17,383 nucleotides of DNA from an uncultured Eubacteriales bacterium (GTDB lineage: Bacteria > Bacillota > Clostridia > Oscillospirales > Oscillospiraceae), in contig CAUABY010000014.1 in NCBI GenBank assembly GCA_958427375.1, forward strand, positions 1-17,383, read 5' to 3'. Position 1 is the stretch's first letter. The number at the start of each line of letters is the position of its first letter. The notes below the pieces were generated by a model. That model worked only from the letters and a program-made list of their open reading frames with translations, ran no database searches and was not told the origin of the DNA. The position numbers were made by a program, and so were the translations under genes. Positions 5,875 through 13,421 of this stretch are shown here, one piece after another.

Positions 5875-7836
5875 ATGTATAAGGAGAACTTTTATCTGGA
5901 ACAGGACGCGTCCGTGATGAAGCTTTTGCAGCGCTCGCTGGAGCGGAGCCCGCAGCTGAATCTGCCGGAGCTGGGAGAGCGCCTGCCGGAGATATCGAAA
6001 GAGGCAAAGGAGAAAAGCCGGGAGCACGTATCCGGCCACACCATACTCATCCGCGAGTCCTCGCCGGAGTATTACCGCTGTCTGACAGACGTGCTCACGG
6101 CAAACAGGGCTCTACTCTTTTACGCCGCGCCGAATCTCGACCTCTTCGGGCGCTACGGAGACCCCGGACTGAAAGAAGAGCTGAGAGAAATAAACCTGCG
6201 CATCGGCACGAACATGGCCGAGCAGAATATAGGCACCAACGCCGCTTCACTCGTGGCCGAAAGCCGCGCGGGCGTGTGGACTGTGGGTGAGCAGAACTAT
6301 GCGCCCGCGCTGCATGACTATGCGTTTTACGCGTTCCCCGTCCACTCAAAATATAACCGCATGACCTATGTCGTGCTGGCCGTGCGCCGGCGGGAGCTGG
6401 ACGAGCGGATATACAGCCTTTTCAAGCTGATTGAGGCCACGGAATGCGTCTTTTCCGGAGGTAAAGTGACGAAGGACGTGATAATGAAGGACGCGTATCT
6501 GGGTGAGCGCTACGGCGAGACGCAGACGGAAAATCTCTTCATAATTATCGACAGCGAGGGCAGGGTCACCTATGCCAACAAGATTTTCTATCATATCTTC
6601 GGCCTGACCTATAACGATGTAATCAATTACCGGCTCAAGGAGATAGTGCCGGAGCTCGGCTATGCATCGGACGCGCTGAAAAGCAAGGGCGGGCTGCCCC
6701 AGCCGCGGCAGCTGCGCTTTCAGGCGGCGGGGCTGAGCGAGTACTACGTTACGTGCAGCCTGCAGGATTACGGCGGGCAGAAAGGGCTTATAATCACCGC
6801 GCAAAAGACTTTTGCCATCGCGCCGCGGCATGGCAAATCGGATAACGGCGCAAGCTATGTGTTTGACGACCTCATAGGCGCGTCCGATAAATTTACGGAG
6901 CTTAAAAACTTTGCCGAGCGTATCGCGGACACGGACTGCACGGTGCTAATCCGCGGCGAGAGCGGCACGGGTAAAGAGCTTTTTGCCCACTCCATACATA
7001 ACGCCTCAAGGCGCAGTGGAAAGCCCTTTATCTCCGTAAACTGCGCGGCCATACCAAGGGAGCTGATAGGCAGCGAGCTTTTCGGCTATGTCAGCGGCGC
7101 TTTCACCGGGGCGAGCCGGAGCGGGGCAAAGGGCAAGTTTGAGCAGGCCGACGGCGGGACGCTCTTTCTTGACGAGATAGGCGAAATGCCCATTGACATG
7201 CAGAGCGTTTTGCTGCGCGTACTGGAGGATGGACAGGTCACAAGGCTTGGCAGCAGCAAGGCGGTACCCGTGAATGTGCGCCTGATTGCGGCGACGAACC
7301 AGAACTTGGAGGAATATATAAAGAACGGAAGGTTCCGGCTCGACCTCTTCTACCGGCTGAACATAATCTTGCTGAACATGCTGCCCCTGCGCGAGCACAG
7401 GGAGGATATAAGCGTGCTGACGGACGCGTTCATCCAGCGCTTTTCCCGCCAGTTCAACAAGCTTGTCACCGGCATCTCGCTTGAGGCGCGGCAGGTGCTT
7501 GATGAGTACGACTGGCCGGGCAATGTCCGCCAGCTGCGAAACGTGATAGAGCGCGGCGTTGTCACCGCCTACAACGGCTGCATAGAGCGCCGGGATCTGC
7601 CGCCGGAGCTGTACGCCAAGAGCGGCGTGGCCGCCGAGCCTGAAAGCGCCCACGAAAGCCGCCTCAAAGCCATAGACCAGTACGCCGAGAGCGCGCGGAG
7701 GAGGACGGCGATAGAGCTCATGCAGAAGTATGACGGTAATAAGTCCAAGGTTGCAAAGCAGATGGGCATTGCCAGAACAACGCTCTACAGGCTACTTGAG
7801 GGGACAGAATATGAGCAGAAAAAGACCTTCCGCTGA
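5875..7836 (+). CDS. Sigma-54-dependent activator with GAF-like, PAS, AAA+ and Fis-type HTH domains
   Basis: A 653-residue enhancer-binding protein. A GAF-like sensor resembling AcoR spans about 57-175 (QNIGTNAASLVAES, then VGEQNY). A PAS domain spans about 220-307 (LFIIIDSEGRVTYANKIF). The AAA+ module spans about 330-557 with Walker A GESGTGKE (361-368), the sigma-54-contacting GAFTGA loop (408-413) and Walker B GGTLFLDE (427-434). A Fis-type HTH is at about 607-640 (NKSKVAKQMGIARTTLYRLL). There is no receiver domain, so it probably senses a small molecule rather than a phosphorelay. The open frame begins at 5821, but 5875 is chosen because AGAAAGGG precedes it and the promoter would leave only about 10 bases before 5821. 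It lies between two sigma-54 promoters and probably drives both operons. The effector is unknown. Confidence 0.9.
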   Translation: MYKENFYLEQDASVMKLLQRSLERSPQLNLPELGERLPEISKEAKEKSREHVSGHTILIRESSPEYYRCLTDVLTANRALLFYAAPNLDLFGRYGDPGLKEELREINLRIGTNMAEQNIGTNAASLVAESRAGVWTVGEQNYAPALHDYAFYAFPVHSKYNRMTYVVLAVRRRELDERIYSLFKLIEATECVFSGGKVTKDVIMKDAYLGERYGETQTENLFIIIDSEGRVTYANKIFYHIFGLTYNDVINYRLKEIVPELGYASDALKSKGGLPQPRQLRFQAAGLSEYYVTCSLQDYGGQKGLIITAQKTFAIAPRHGKSDNGASYVFDDLIGASDKFTELKNFAERIADTDCTVLIRGESGTGKELFAHSIHNASRRSGKPFISVNCAAIPRELIGSELFGYVSGAFTGASRSGAKGKFEQADGGTLFLDEIGEMPIDMQSVLLRVLEDGQVTRLGSSKAVPVNVRLIAATNQNLEEYIKNGRFRLDLFYRLNIILLNMLPLREHREDISVLTDAFIQRFSRQFNKLVTGISLEARQVLDEYDWPGNVRQLRNVIERGVVTAYNGCIERRDLPPELYAKSGVAAEPESAHESRLKAIDQYAESARRRTAIELMQKYDGNKSKVAKQMGIARTTLYRLLEGTEYEQKKTFR

Positions 7837-7856
7837 AAAAAGCGGAAGGTCTTTTT
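7819..7856 (+). terminator. Rho-independent terminator of the regulator gene
   Basis: A 15-bp perfect stem (7819-7833 with 7842-7856) encloses an 8-base loop, and the right arm ends in five T residues. The regulator's TGA stop (7834-7836) lies in the loop, so the left arm is coding sequence. It separates the regulator transcript from the sigma-54 operon that begins about 30 bases later. Confidence 0.85.
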
Positions 7857-7860
7857 GCAC

Positions 7861-7876
7861 TTGGCATGAAATTTGC
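7861..7876 (+). promoter_or_regulatory. Sigma-54 promoter of the rightward operon
   Basis: TTGGCATG-AAAT-TTGC places the -24 GG (7863-7864) and -12 GC (7875-7876) exactly 10 bases apart and differs little from consensus. Expected start is near 7888, about 44 bases before the FixA-like ATG. It lies directly after the regulator's terminator. No operator dyad like the one at 5702-5721 was found in the preceding 200 bases, so the activator may act from the distant sites or from a diverged site within the regulator gene. Confidence 0.85.
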
Positions 7877-7931
7877 GGGTAAAAATTAGTGAAAGGATTA
7901 ACCACCAAAAAACTAAAAAACGAGGTGTAGT

Positions 7932-8690
7932 ATGAAAATACTGGTTTGTTACAAGTACATAAAGGATGAGGACTCAATATCCGTCAATCCTGACCGCAGT
8001 ATCAACCTTGAAAGCGCGCCCTGGGTGATAAGCCCCTATGACCTCAACGCCATTGAGGCGGGCATGAAGCTTGCCGCGCAGATACCAGATTCAAGCGTTG
8101 AGGTGCTGAGCGTAGGCGGTGAGGCGCTGGATAACTCCAAGATGCGCAAGGCCGTCCTCTCCCGCGGGCCGGAAAAGATGAACGGCGTCAGAACACCCGA
8201 CTGCGGCGATATGTACTCCACGGCGGTGCTCCTGAAAAAGGCTGTTGAGAAGATGGGCGACGTGGGCCTTGTCATCTGCGGCGAGGGCAGCGGTGATATG
8301 TACTCGCAGGAGATGGGCAACGTGCTCGCGGCGCTGATGGGCGTTCCAGCGGTCAACGAGGTTGAGGCGCTCAGCTATAATGACGGCGCGGTGTACGCCC
8401 GGCGCAATAACGGCAGGCGCAGCGAGACACTGAAGCTCTCCGGGCTCTGCGTCGTGTCTGTTACGAGCGATATCTGCCCGGCGCATCTCCCGTCCATGAA
8501 AGAGATACTCGCCGCAGGCAAGAAGCCTGTTGAGGTATGGGACGCATCTGAGCTTGAGCCATGCGGCGCTAAGGCGCAGACCATCTCCGTGCTCAAGCCT
8601 GAGAGCGCGGCGCGCATGAAGCTTGTCTATAAGGCGGACGATGAGACCGGGCTTGACGACTTTGTAAAAGCCCTGAAGAAATATATATGA
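7932..8690 (+). CDS. FixA-like electron transfer flavoprotein, beta subunit
   Basis: A 252-residue Etf beta-type protein. Colinear segments recall E. coli FixA: MKILVCYKYIKDEDSISVN at the N-terminus, SPYDLNAIEA (34-43), LSVGGEALDNSKMRKAVLSRGP (59-80), the nucleotide-loop region ICGEGSGDMYSQ (115-126) and SDICPAHLPSMKEILAAGKKPVEVW (179-203). FixA with FixB carries electrons to crotonobetainyl-CoA reductase CaiA. It is the first gene of the sigma-54-driven rightward operon, with GAGGTG before the ATG and the partner subunit 13 bases downstream. It probably feeds the CaiA-like enzyme encoded divergently. FixC and FixX are not present, so its electron source must differ from the enterobacterial one. 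Confidence 0.88.
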   Translation: MKILVCYKYIKDEDSISVNPDRSINLESAPWVISPYDLNAIEAGMKLAAQIPDSSVEVLSVGGEALDNSKMRKAVLSRGPEKMNGVRTPDCGDMYSTAVLLKKAVEKMGDVGLVICGEGSGDMYSQEMGNVLAALMGVPAVNEVEALSYNDGAVYARRNNGRRSETLKLSGLCVVSVTSDICPAHLPSMKEILAAGKKPVEVWDASELEPCGAKAQTISVLKPESAARMKLVYKADDETGLDDFVKALKKYI

Positions 8691-8703
8691 GGAGGGATTG
8701 AGC

Positions 8704-9588
8704 ATGTCAAGAAAGCTTATTGTAATCGCAAACGAGGCCGCGGCCGTGGCAGAGCTGACGGCGGGCGCAAAAACCATGGGGGATGAGGTGGTGCTCATTA
8801 CCCCGGCCGAGGTCTGCGGCGCGGCGGACAGGGTGTACTGCTGGGACGGCGCAGGTTCCATGGCCGTGCAGCTGGCGGGCATTGCCAAGATTGTGGAAAA
8901 CGAGGCGCCCGCGCTCGTGCTGTGTGACAACACGCCGGACGGCAGACTCGCCGCGGGCTGCGCGGCGGGACTTTTGAATACCAGCCCATTGTGCGATGTG
9001 AGCGAGATTGTCTGCGGTGATGACGCCGTGGAGACCGCGCGCCTTGTCCACGGCGGCGGCGCGGTGAAGAGAGAGCGCTGTGCCTATCCCGCGGTTTTGA
9101 CTGTGCCCGCGGGCAGCTTCGAGCCGGCGGCGGAGGGCGCGGCGGAGGCAGTCCCTTTCCCTGCCTGTGAATCCGCCCTTGAGCTTGTGGGCGTTGACGC
9201 GCTTGAAATCTTGCAGGTTAACCTTGCCGCGGCCAAACGCGTGATAGCGGCCGGGCGCGGCCTTTCCGGCGCGGACAACATACCCTCCTTTGAAAAGCTC
9301 GCGGCTAAGCTCGGCGCGGAGATAGGCTGCACACGCCCCGTAGCCGAGGAGGAGCACTGGTATGGCAAGGAGCGGTATATCGGCGTTTCGGGCTGCATGC
9401 TCAAGCCGAACTTCTACATGGCGGTGGGCATCTCTGGCCAGATTCAGCACATGGTGGGCGTGAATCAGGCGGGTGTCATCTTCGCGATAGATAAGAATGA
9501 GAACGCGCCGATAATCAATCAGGCGGACTACACCTTGGTCGGCGATGTTAACACGGTGCTTCCGGCTCTGCTTGAGAAGTTGGGCTGA
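8704..9588 (+). CDS. FixB-like electron transfer flavoprotein, alpha subunit
   Basis: A 294-residue Etf alpha-type protein. The C-terminal FAD domain carries CTRPVAEEEHWYGKERYIGVSG, then MAVGISGQIQHMVG, and a final DKNENAPIINQADYTLVGD segment, all close in pattern to E. coli FixB. The N-terminal domain is shorter and more diverged than FixB's, making the protein about 20 residues shorter. The ATG at 8704 is chosen because GGAGGG lies 7 bases before it; a TTG two codons upstream is unlikely. No ferredoxin-like Cys cluster is present. It pairs with the FixA-like subunit to form the FAD/AMP Etf expected to deliver electrons to the CaiA-like enzyme. Confidence 0.88.
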   Translation: MSRKLIVIANEAAAVAELTAGAKTMGDEVVLITPAEVCGAADRVYCWDGAGSMAVQLAGIAKIVENEAPALVLCDNTPDGRLAAGCAAGLLNTSPLCDVSEIVCGDDAVETARLVHGGGAVKRERCAYPAVLTVPAGSFEPAAEGAAEAVPFPACESALELVGVDALEILQVNLAAAKRVIAAGRGLSGADNIPSFEKLAAKLGAEIGCTRPVAEEEHWYGKERYIGVSGCMLKPNFYMAVGISGQIQHMVGVNQAGVIFAIDKNENAPIINQADYTLVGDVNTVLPALLEKLG

Positions 9589-9634
9589 AAGCCGCAGGCA
9601 GCAAATCCCCGGCAAATAATAAAAAATCCTGTCC

Positions 9635-9648
9635 GTGGCAAACCTACA
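9635..9648. repeat. 14-base repeat, copy 2 (leader of ligase gene)
   Basis: GTGGCAAACCTACA here is identical to 5543-5556. It ends 23 bases before the ligase ATG. It contains TGGCA but has no -12 GC at the right distance, so it is not a sigma-54 promoter. Function is unknown; a shared protein or RNA-level site is possible, and chance is not excluded. Confidence 0.4.
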
Positions 9649-9671
9649 ATTGAATATACGGAGGGATAAAG

Positions 9672-11252
9672 ATGTATGGCATAAGCAGCCTTCTTGTGAG
9701 AGGCGCCAGATTGTATCCGGACAAAATGGCTGCGGCTGACTGCGAAAAGCAGCGCAGCTATGGAGAGTTGAATGTACGGGTAAATAAGATAGCGAATTAT
9801 CTTCTTTCCAAGGGCTTTACAAAGGGCAGCCGAGTAGGATTCATCTGCGACAACTGTGTAGAGTTTGTGGAGATGTGGCTTGCCACGCAAAAAATCGGAC
9901 TTGTGGCGGTTATGTTCAACTTCCGCGCGGGCACTGAGGAGCTTGCGCGCGATGTGCGCCGTGCCGCCTGTGATGTTTTGTTCTATTCCCCAAAATGGCA
10001 GCAGACCATTGCCGCGCGCGACCGCACCGGCAGTCCCGTGCGCCTTTATCTGAGCTTTGGCGGCAGTGAGGCGGCCGACCATGTGAATTTGGAACGCATC
10101 TGCGAAGAGTGCCCGGAAGCTGAGCCGGAGGCGGAGCTGCGCGAGACGGACTGGTCGTGCATCCTCTTCACCAGCGGCTCCACGGGCCTTGCCAAGGGCG
10201 TTGTGCGCACGCACAGAATGACCATGGAGTACGCGATGCAGATGGCCGCCGAGCATGAGTTTTACCGCACGGAGCCGGTGTGCATCCTCTCCCACAGCCC
10301 GCTTTTCCACACGGGCGGCTTGAGCATGCTGCTTAAAGCGCTGGCCCTCGGCGGGAGCTATATCGGTATAAACGGCCTGCGCGGAGAGACCGTGGGCAGG
10401 CTGATAGAGCAGTATAAGGCGACACAGCTCTTCCTCGTGCCGCCGGTAAACATCATGCGCCTTGCAGCAGACGAGGAGTTTAAGCGGCACGATTTGTCCA
10501 GCATAAACTTCATCTGGGCCACCGGCGGCAAGCTCTCGGCGGAGTATGTGCAGAAAATGCTGGAGCTGTTCCCCGGCGCGCGGATAAAAACGAGCTATGG
10601 CGGCACGGAGTTTTGCGCCGCCTGCTCCATCAGCTACTGCCTTGAGCCGCAGGAGGTTCAGGCCAAGCACCGGCTTTTGGACAGCGCGGGCGTGGTCGGG
10701 CTCTTTTGCGAGGTGAGGCTGGTGGATGAGGAGGGGAATGACGCCGCTCCCGGCGAGCTGGGCGAAATCTGGGTGCGCTCCCCCTTTGTCATGCTGGAGT
10801 ATCTTGATGACCCGCAGGAGACGGCGCAGGTGCTCAGCGACGGCTGGTACCGCACGGGCGACGTTTTCAGAATGGATGAAAACGGCTATCTCTACTTTGC
10901 CGACAGGAAGAGCGCCATGATAAAGTCCGGCGGAGAGAACATCTACCCAAACGAAGTGGAGATGGTCTTGCGTGACTGCCCCGGTGTGCAGGACTGCGCG
11001 GTGCTCGCCTGCCCGGATGAAAAGTGGGGCGAGGCCGTCGCGGCGGCCATAGTTCCCGACGCGCAGGGATTCATCCTTGAACAGCTTAAGGCCTATGCCG
11101 CGGAAAATCTCGCGGGCTTCAGAAAGCCGAGGTATTATCTCGTCGTGGACGAGCTGCCCAAAACCGGTTCCGGTAAGACGGACAGAAAAGCCCTCGGCAA
11201 CAGAGAAAAATATACTTTCGCACCGCTTGAATATGATACGGAAAAGGAATAA
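9672..11252 (+). CDS. AMP-forming acyl-CoA synthetase (CaiC-like role)
   Basis: A 526-residue member of the ANL adenylate-forming family, which activates a carboxylic acid with ATP to an acyl-AMP and then an acyl-CoA. Core motifs are complete: A3 P-loop TSGSTGLAKG (167-176), A5 SYGGTE (308-313), A7 GWYRTGD (391-397), hinge DRKSAMIKSGGENIYPNEVE (411-430), and A10 PKTGSGK with the catalytic Lys502. GGAGGG precedes the ATG. Within this cluster it would prime the pathway by making the first acyl-CoA, after which the CaiB-like transferase recycles CoA, as CaiC is thought to do in carnitine metabolism. Sequence similarity to CaiC is only family-level, so the symbol is withheld. It follows the FixB-like gene by 83 bases, and the oxidase gene starts 6 bases after it. 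Confidence 0.88.
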   Translation: MYGISSLLVRGARLYPDKMAAADCEKQRSYGELNVRVNKIANYLLSKGFTKGSRVGFICDNCVEFVEMWLATQKIGLVAVMFNFRAGTEELARDVRRAACDVLFYSPKWQQTIAARDRTGSPVRLYLSFGGSEAADHVNLERICEECPEAEPEAELRETDWSCILFTSGSTGLAKGVVRTHRMTMEYAMQMAAEHEFYRTEPVCILSHSPLFHTGGLSMLLKALALGGSYIGINGLRGETVGRLIEQYKATQLFLVPPVNIMRLAADEEFKRHDLSSINFIWATGGKLSAEYVQKMLELFPGARIKTSYGGTEFCAACSISYCLEPQEVQAKHRLLDSAGVVGLFCEVRLVDEEGNDAAPGELGEIWVRSPFVMLEYLDDPQETAQVLSDGWYRTGDVFRMDENGYLYFADRKSAMIKSGGENIYPNEVEMVLRDCPGVQDCAVLACPDEKWGEAVAAAIVPDAQGFILEQLKAYAAENLAGFRKPRYYLVVDELPKTGSGKTDRKALGNREKYTFAPLEYDTEKE

Positions 11253-11258
11253 ATAATT

Positions 11259-12620
11259 ATGGATATTACAAAGGTCATTGAACAACTGCGTACACTGGCA
11301 GGCACAGCAAACGTTTTGTGCGGCGAGGATATCGGCGCGGACTTCACCCGCGACGAGTACCCCGGCGACAGCTTTACGCCGGACGCGGTCGTCAAGGCGG
11401 ACAGCGCCGAGACCGCGGCGGCCGTGGCAAAGCTCTGCTTTGAGCAGGGAATTGCGCTCACGGCGCGCGGAGCCGGTACCGGTCAGGTGGGCGGATGTGT
11501 GCCCGTGAAAGGCGGCATCGTGCTCTCACTGAAAGAGATGAACAAGATAGTGGCCGTGGACGCGGAAAATAAGCGCATCACGGTGGAGCCGGGTGTGCTG
11601 CTTCAGGACGTCAAGGCGGCCGCGGACAGCCGCGGCCTCTACTACCCGCCCGATCCCGGCGAGCAGACCGCCACAATCGGCGGCAACGCCGCCACCGATG
11701 CGGCAGGCCCCTATGCTGTCAAGTACGGCAGAACGGGCGACTATGTGCTTGAGCTTGAGATAGTGACGGCTGACGGGCGCATCGAGCGCCGCGCCGGGCA
11801 GGAGGCCTGTGCGGCGATAATCGGCAGCGAGGGCGCGCTTGCAATCATCACTCAGCTCACCTTGAAGCTTGTCGACAAGCCGGGCGCGGACGCGATACTG
11901 CTCTTCCCCTTTATGGACGCGGAGACGGCCGTCAGGGCGGCCCAGCGCATTCTGGCCGGGGACTATGACGTGGCGGCGCTGGAGTATATGGATACGGACA
12001 TTGTTGACTTCTCCGGCAAGGTCGCTGGCAGCTCCGTGTTCCCCGTAGAAATGGACGGCGAGTACACGGCGGGCACACTGATGCTCGTGCTTGAGGGCGC
12101 GGATGATGACGCGGTCATGGAGCAGATGGAATCCATAGCGGAGCTTGCCGAGGAGCTTGAGTGCCTTGATATTCTCGTCATTGACACGCCGAGCATGAAG
12201 CGTGACGCCTGGGCGGCGCACGCGGCTTTCCACACCTCCATGGAGAGCGGGGCCAAGAGTGCGTGGGAGGTCAATGTGGAGCTTGCGGCAGAGCACATGG
12301 CGGAGATGATAGAATACGCAAAGGCCAAGGGCGAAGAGAAAGGTTTCAAGGTAATGCTCTACGCCCATGTGGGCAGCGGCGGCATGCACATCCACGCGGC
12401 ATCCGAGCAGAGCCGCCGCGAGGCAGCCCCCGCCGCCGCGGAGCTTGTGGACGCGCTCTACAAAAAAACCGTGGAGCTCGGCGGCAGTGCCGCGGGCGAG
12501 TACGGCGTGGGATACGCGAAAACCGCGTATGTCGACTCTGACACCAAGGCCGCCTTTGCCGCGCTGAAAGCTGCCATGGACGCGCGTGGAATTCTTAATC
12601 CGGGAAAGGTGGTATGCTGA
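11259..12620 (+). CDS. GlcD/LctD-family FAD-linked oxidase with altered active-site motifs
   Basis: A 453-residue flavoprotein of the VAO/PCMH fold. The FAD-binding domain spans about 35-205 (ARGAGTGQVGG at 69-79, YYPPDPGEQTATIGGNAATDAAG at 128-150, VKYGRTGDYVLELE at 154-167) and a FAD-oxidase C-terminal domain about 210-450. Relatives oxidise D-lactate, glycolate or D-2-hydroxyglutarate; in Acetobacterium woodii, LctD with an EtfBA pair performs electron-confurcating lactate oxidation. Here the genes for an EtfBA pair follow directly, with no intergenic space to etfB. The usual metal motif HxGDGNxH reads H370-VGSGGM-H377, EHGIG reads E414-Y415-GVG, and the WxxR substrate arginine reads WAAH. 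Fold and flavin binding are clear; the substrate is not, and may not be a common 2-hydroxyacid. Confidence 0.82.
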   Translation: MDITKVIEQLRTLAGTANVLCGEDIGADFTRDEYPGDSFTPDAVVKADSAETAAAVAKLCFEQGIALTARGAGTGQVGGCVPVKGGIVLSLKEMNKIVAVDAENKRITVEPGVLLQDVKAAADSRGLYYPPDPGEQTATIGGNAATDAAGPYAVKYGRTGDYVLELEIVTADGRIERRAGQEACAAIIGSEGALAIITQLTLKLVDKPGADAILLFPFMDAETAVRAAQRILAGDYDVAALEYMDTDIVDFSGKVAGSSVFPVEMDGEYTAGTLMLVLEGADDDAVMEQMESIAELAEELECLDILVIDTPSMKRDAWAAHAAFHTSMESGAKSAWEVNVELAAEHMAEMIEYAKAKGEEKGFKVMLYAHVGSGGMHIHAASEQSRREAAPAAAELVDALYKKTVELGGSAAGEYGVGYAKTAYVDSDTKAAFAALKAAMDARGILNPGKVVC

Positions 12621-13409
12621 ATGCTTAAAATACTCTGCTGTGTAAAACAGGTCCCGGATGTGGACCAGATGCGCATGGACCCGGAGACCGGCAGCCTTAT
12701 CCGCGCCGGAGTCCCGGCCATACTCAACCCGCAGGACGCAAACGCGCTCTCGGCCGCGATGAAGGTCAAGGAGAGCTATGGCGGCGAGGTCTGCCTTATA
12801 ACCATGGGCCCGCCCAACGCGGAGGCTGTTTTGCGCGAGTGCCTTGCCGTGGGCGCGGATAAGGCCGTGCTCGTCACGGACCGCGCCTTTGGAAACGCTG
12901 ACACGCTCGCGACGAGCTATTCAATCAGCTCCGCCGCCTCCACGCAGGACAGCTTTGACATGATATTCTGCGGCAAGGAGAGCCTGGACGGGGCGACCGG
13001 CCAGATGGGCGCGCAGCTTGCCCAGCGCTTCGGCGCGGCGCAGGTCACATCGGCGCTGCTGATAAAAGAGGTGGACGAGCAGGCGCGCACCGCCGTGGTA
13101 GAGCGCGAGCTTGAGGACGGCGTGGAGACGCTTGAGGTCAAACTCCCCTGCCTTTTCACCATGGAAAAGCCCAACTATCCCGCGCGCATCCCCAGCCTTA
13201 AGGGGAAGATGGCGGCGAGAAAGGCGCCGGTGGTGACGCTCACCTCCGATGATATTCCGGGGCTTGACCGCGCCCGTATCGGCGACCCCGGCTCCCCGAC
13301 CAAGGTCCCGCGTATGTTCCCGCCGGTGATTCCTGAGCCGGGCGTTATAATCGACGAGGGCAGCGCGGAAGCGAACGCGGCAAAGCTGCTTGAAATAATC
13401 AAGGCCTGA
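12621..13409 (+). CDS. etfB: Electron transfer flavoprotein beta subunit, second pair (bifurcating type)
   Basis: A 262-residue Etf beta subunit, clearly unlike the FixA-like protein. It has the pattern of Etf betas from clostridial bifurcating complexes: CCVKQVPDVDQMRMDPETG near 6-24, NPQDANALSAA, ITMGPPNAEAVLRECLAVGADKAVLVTDRAFGNADTLATSY in the middle, and GKESLDGATGQMGAQLAQ in the nucleotide-binding loop. In such complexes this subunit binds the bifurcating FAD and NAD(H). The ATG directly follows the oxidase stop codon, with GGTGG 8 bases upstream inside the oxidase gene, so translation is probably coupled. It should form a complex with the following EtfA and with the GlcD-like protein. 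Confidence 0.88.
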   Translation: MLKILCCVKQVPDVDQMRMDPETGSLIRAGVPAILNPQDANALSAAMKVKESYGGEVCLITMGPPNAEAVLRECLAVGADKAVLVTDRAFGNADTLATSYSISSAASTQDSFDMIFCGKESLDGATGQMGAQLAQRFGAAQVTSALLIKEVDEQARTAVVERELEDGVETLEVKLPCLFTMEKPNYPARIPSLKGKMAARKAPVVTLTSDDIPGLDRARIGDPGSPTKVPRMFPPVIPEPGVIIDEGSAEANAAKLLEIIKA

Positions 13410-13421
13410 GGAGGGAGAAGA

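Noticed and set aside
9636..9653. Possible third sigma-54 promoter ahead of the ligase (TGGCA followed by TTGA)
   Set aside because: The bases 10 positions after GG are AT, not GC, and the TTG lies at the wrong distance. The ligase is more likely read from the upstream operon promoter.
9528..11285. Very long open frame (585 codons) on the minus strand opposite the acyl-CoA ligase
   Set aside because: The plus-strand ligase has all adenylation motifs, a good RBS and operon context. The opposite frame has no recognisable domain and is a by-product of GC-rich codon bias.
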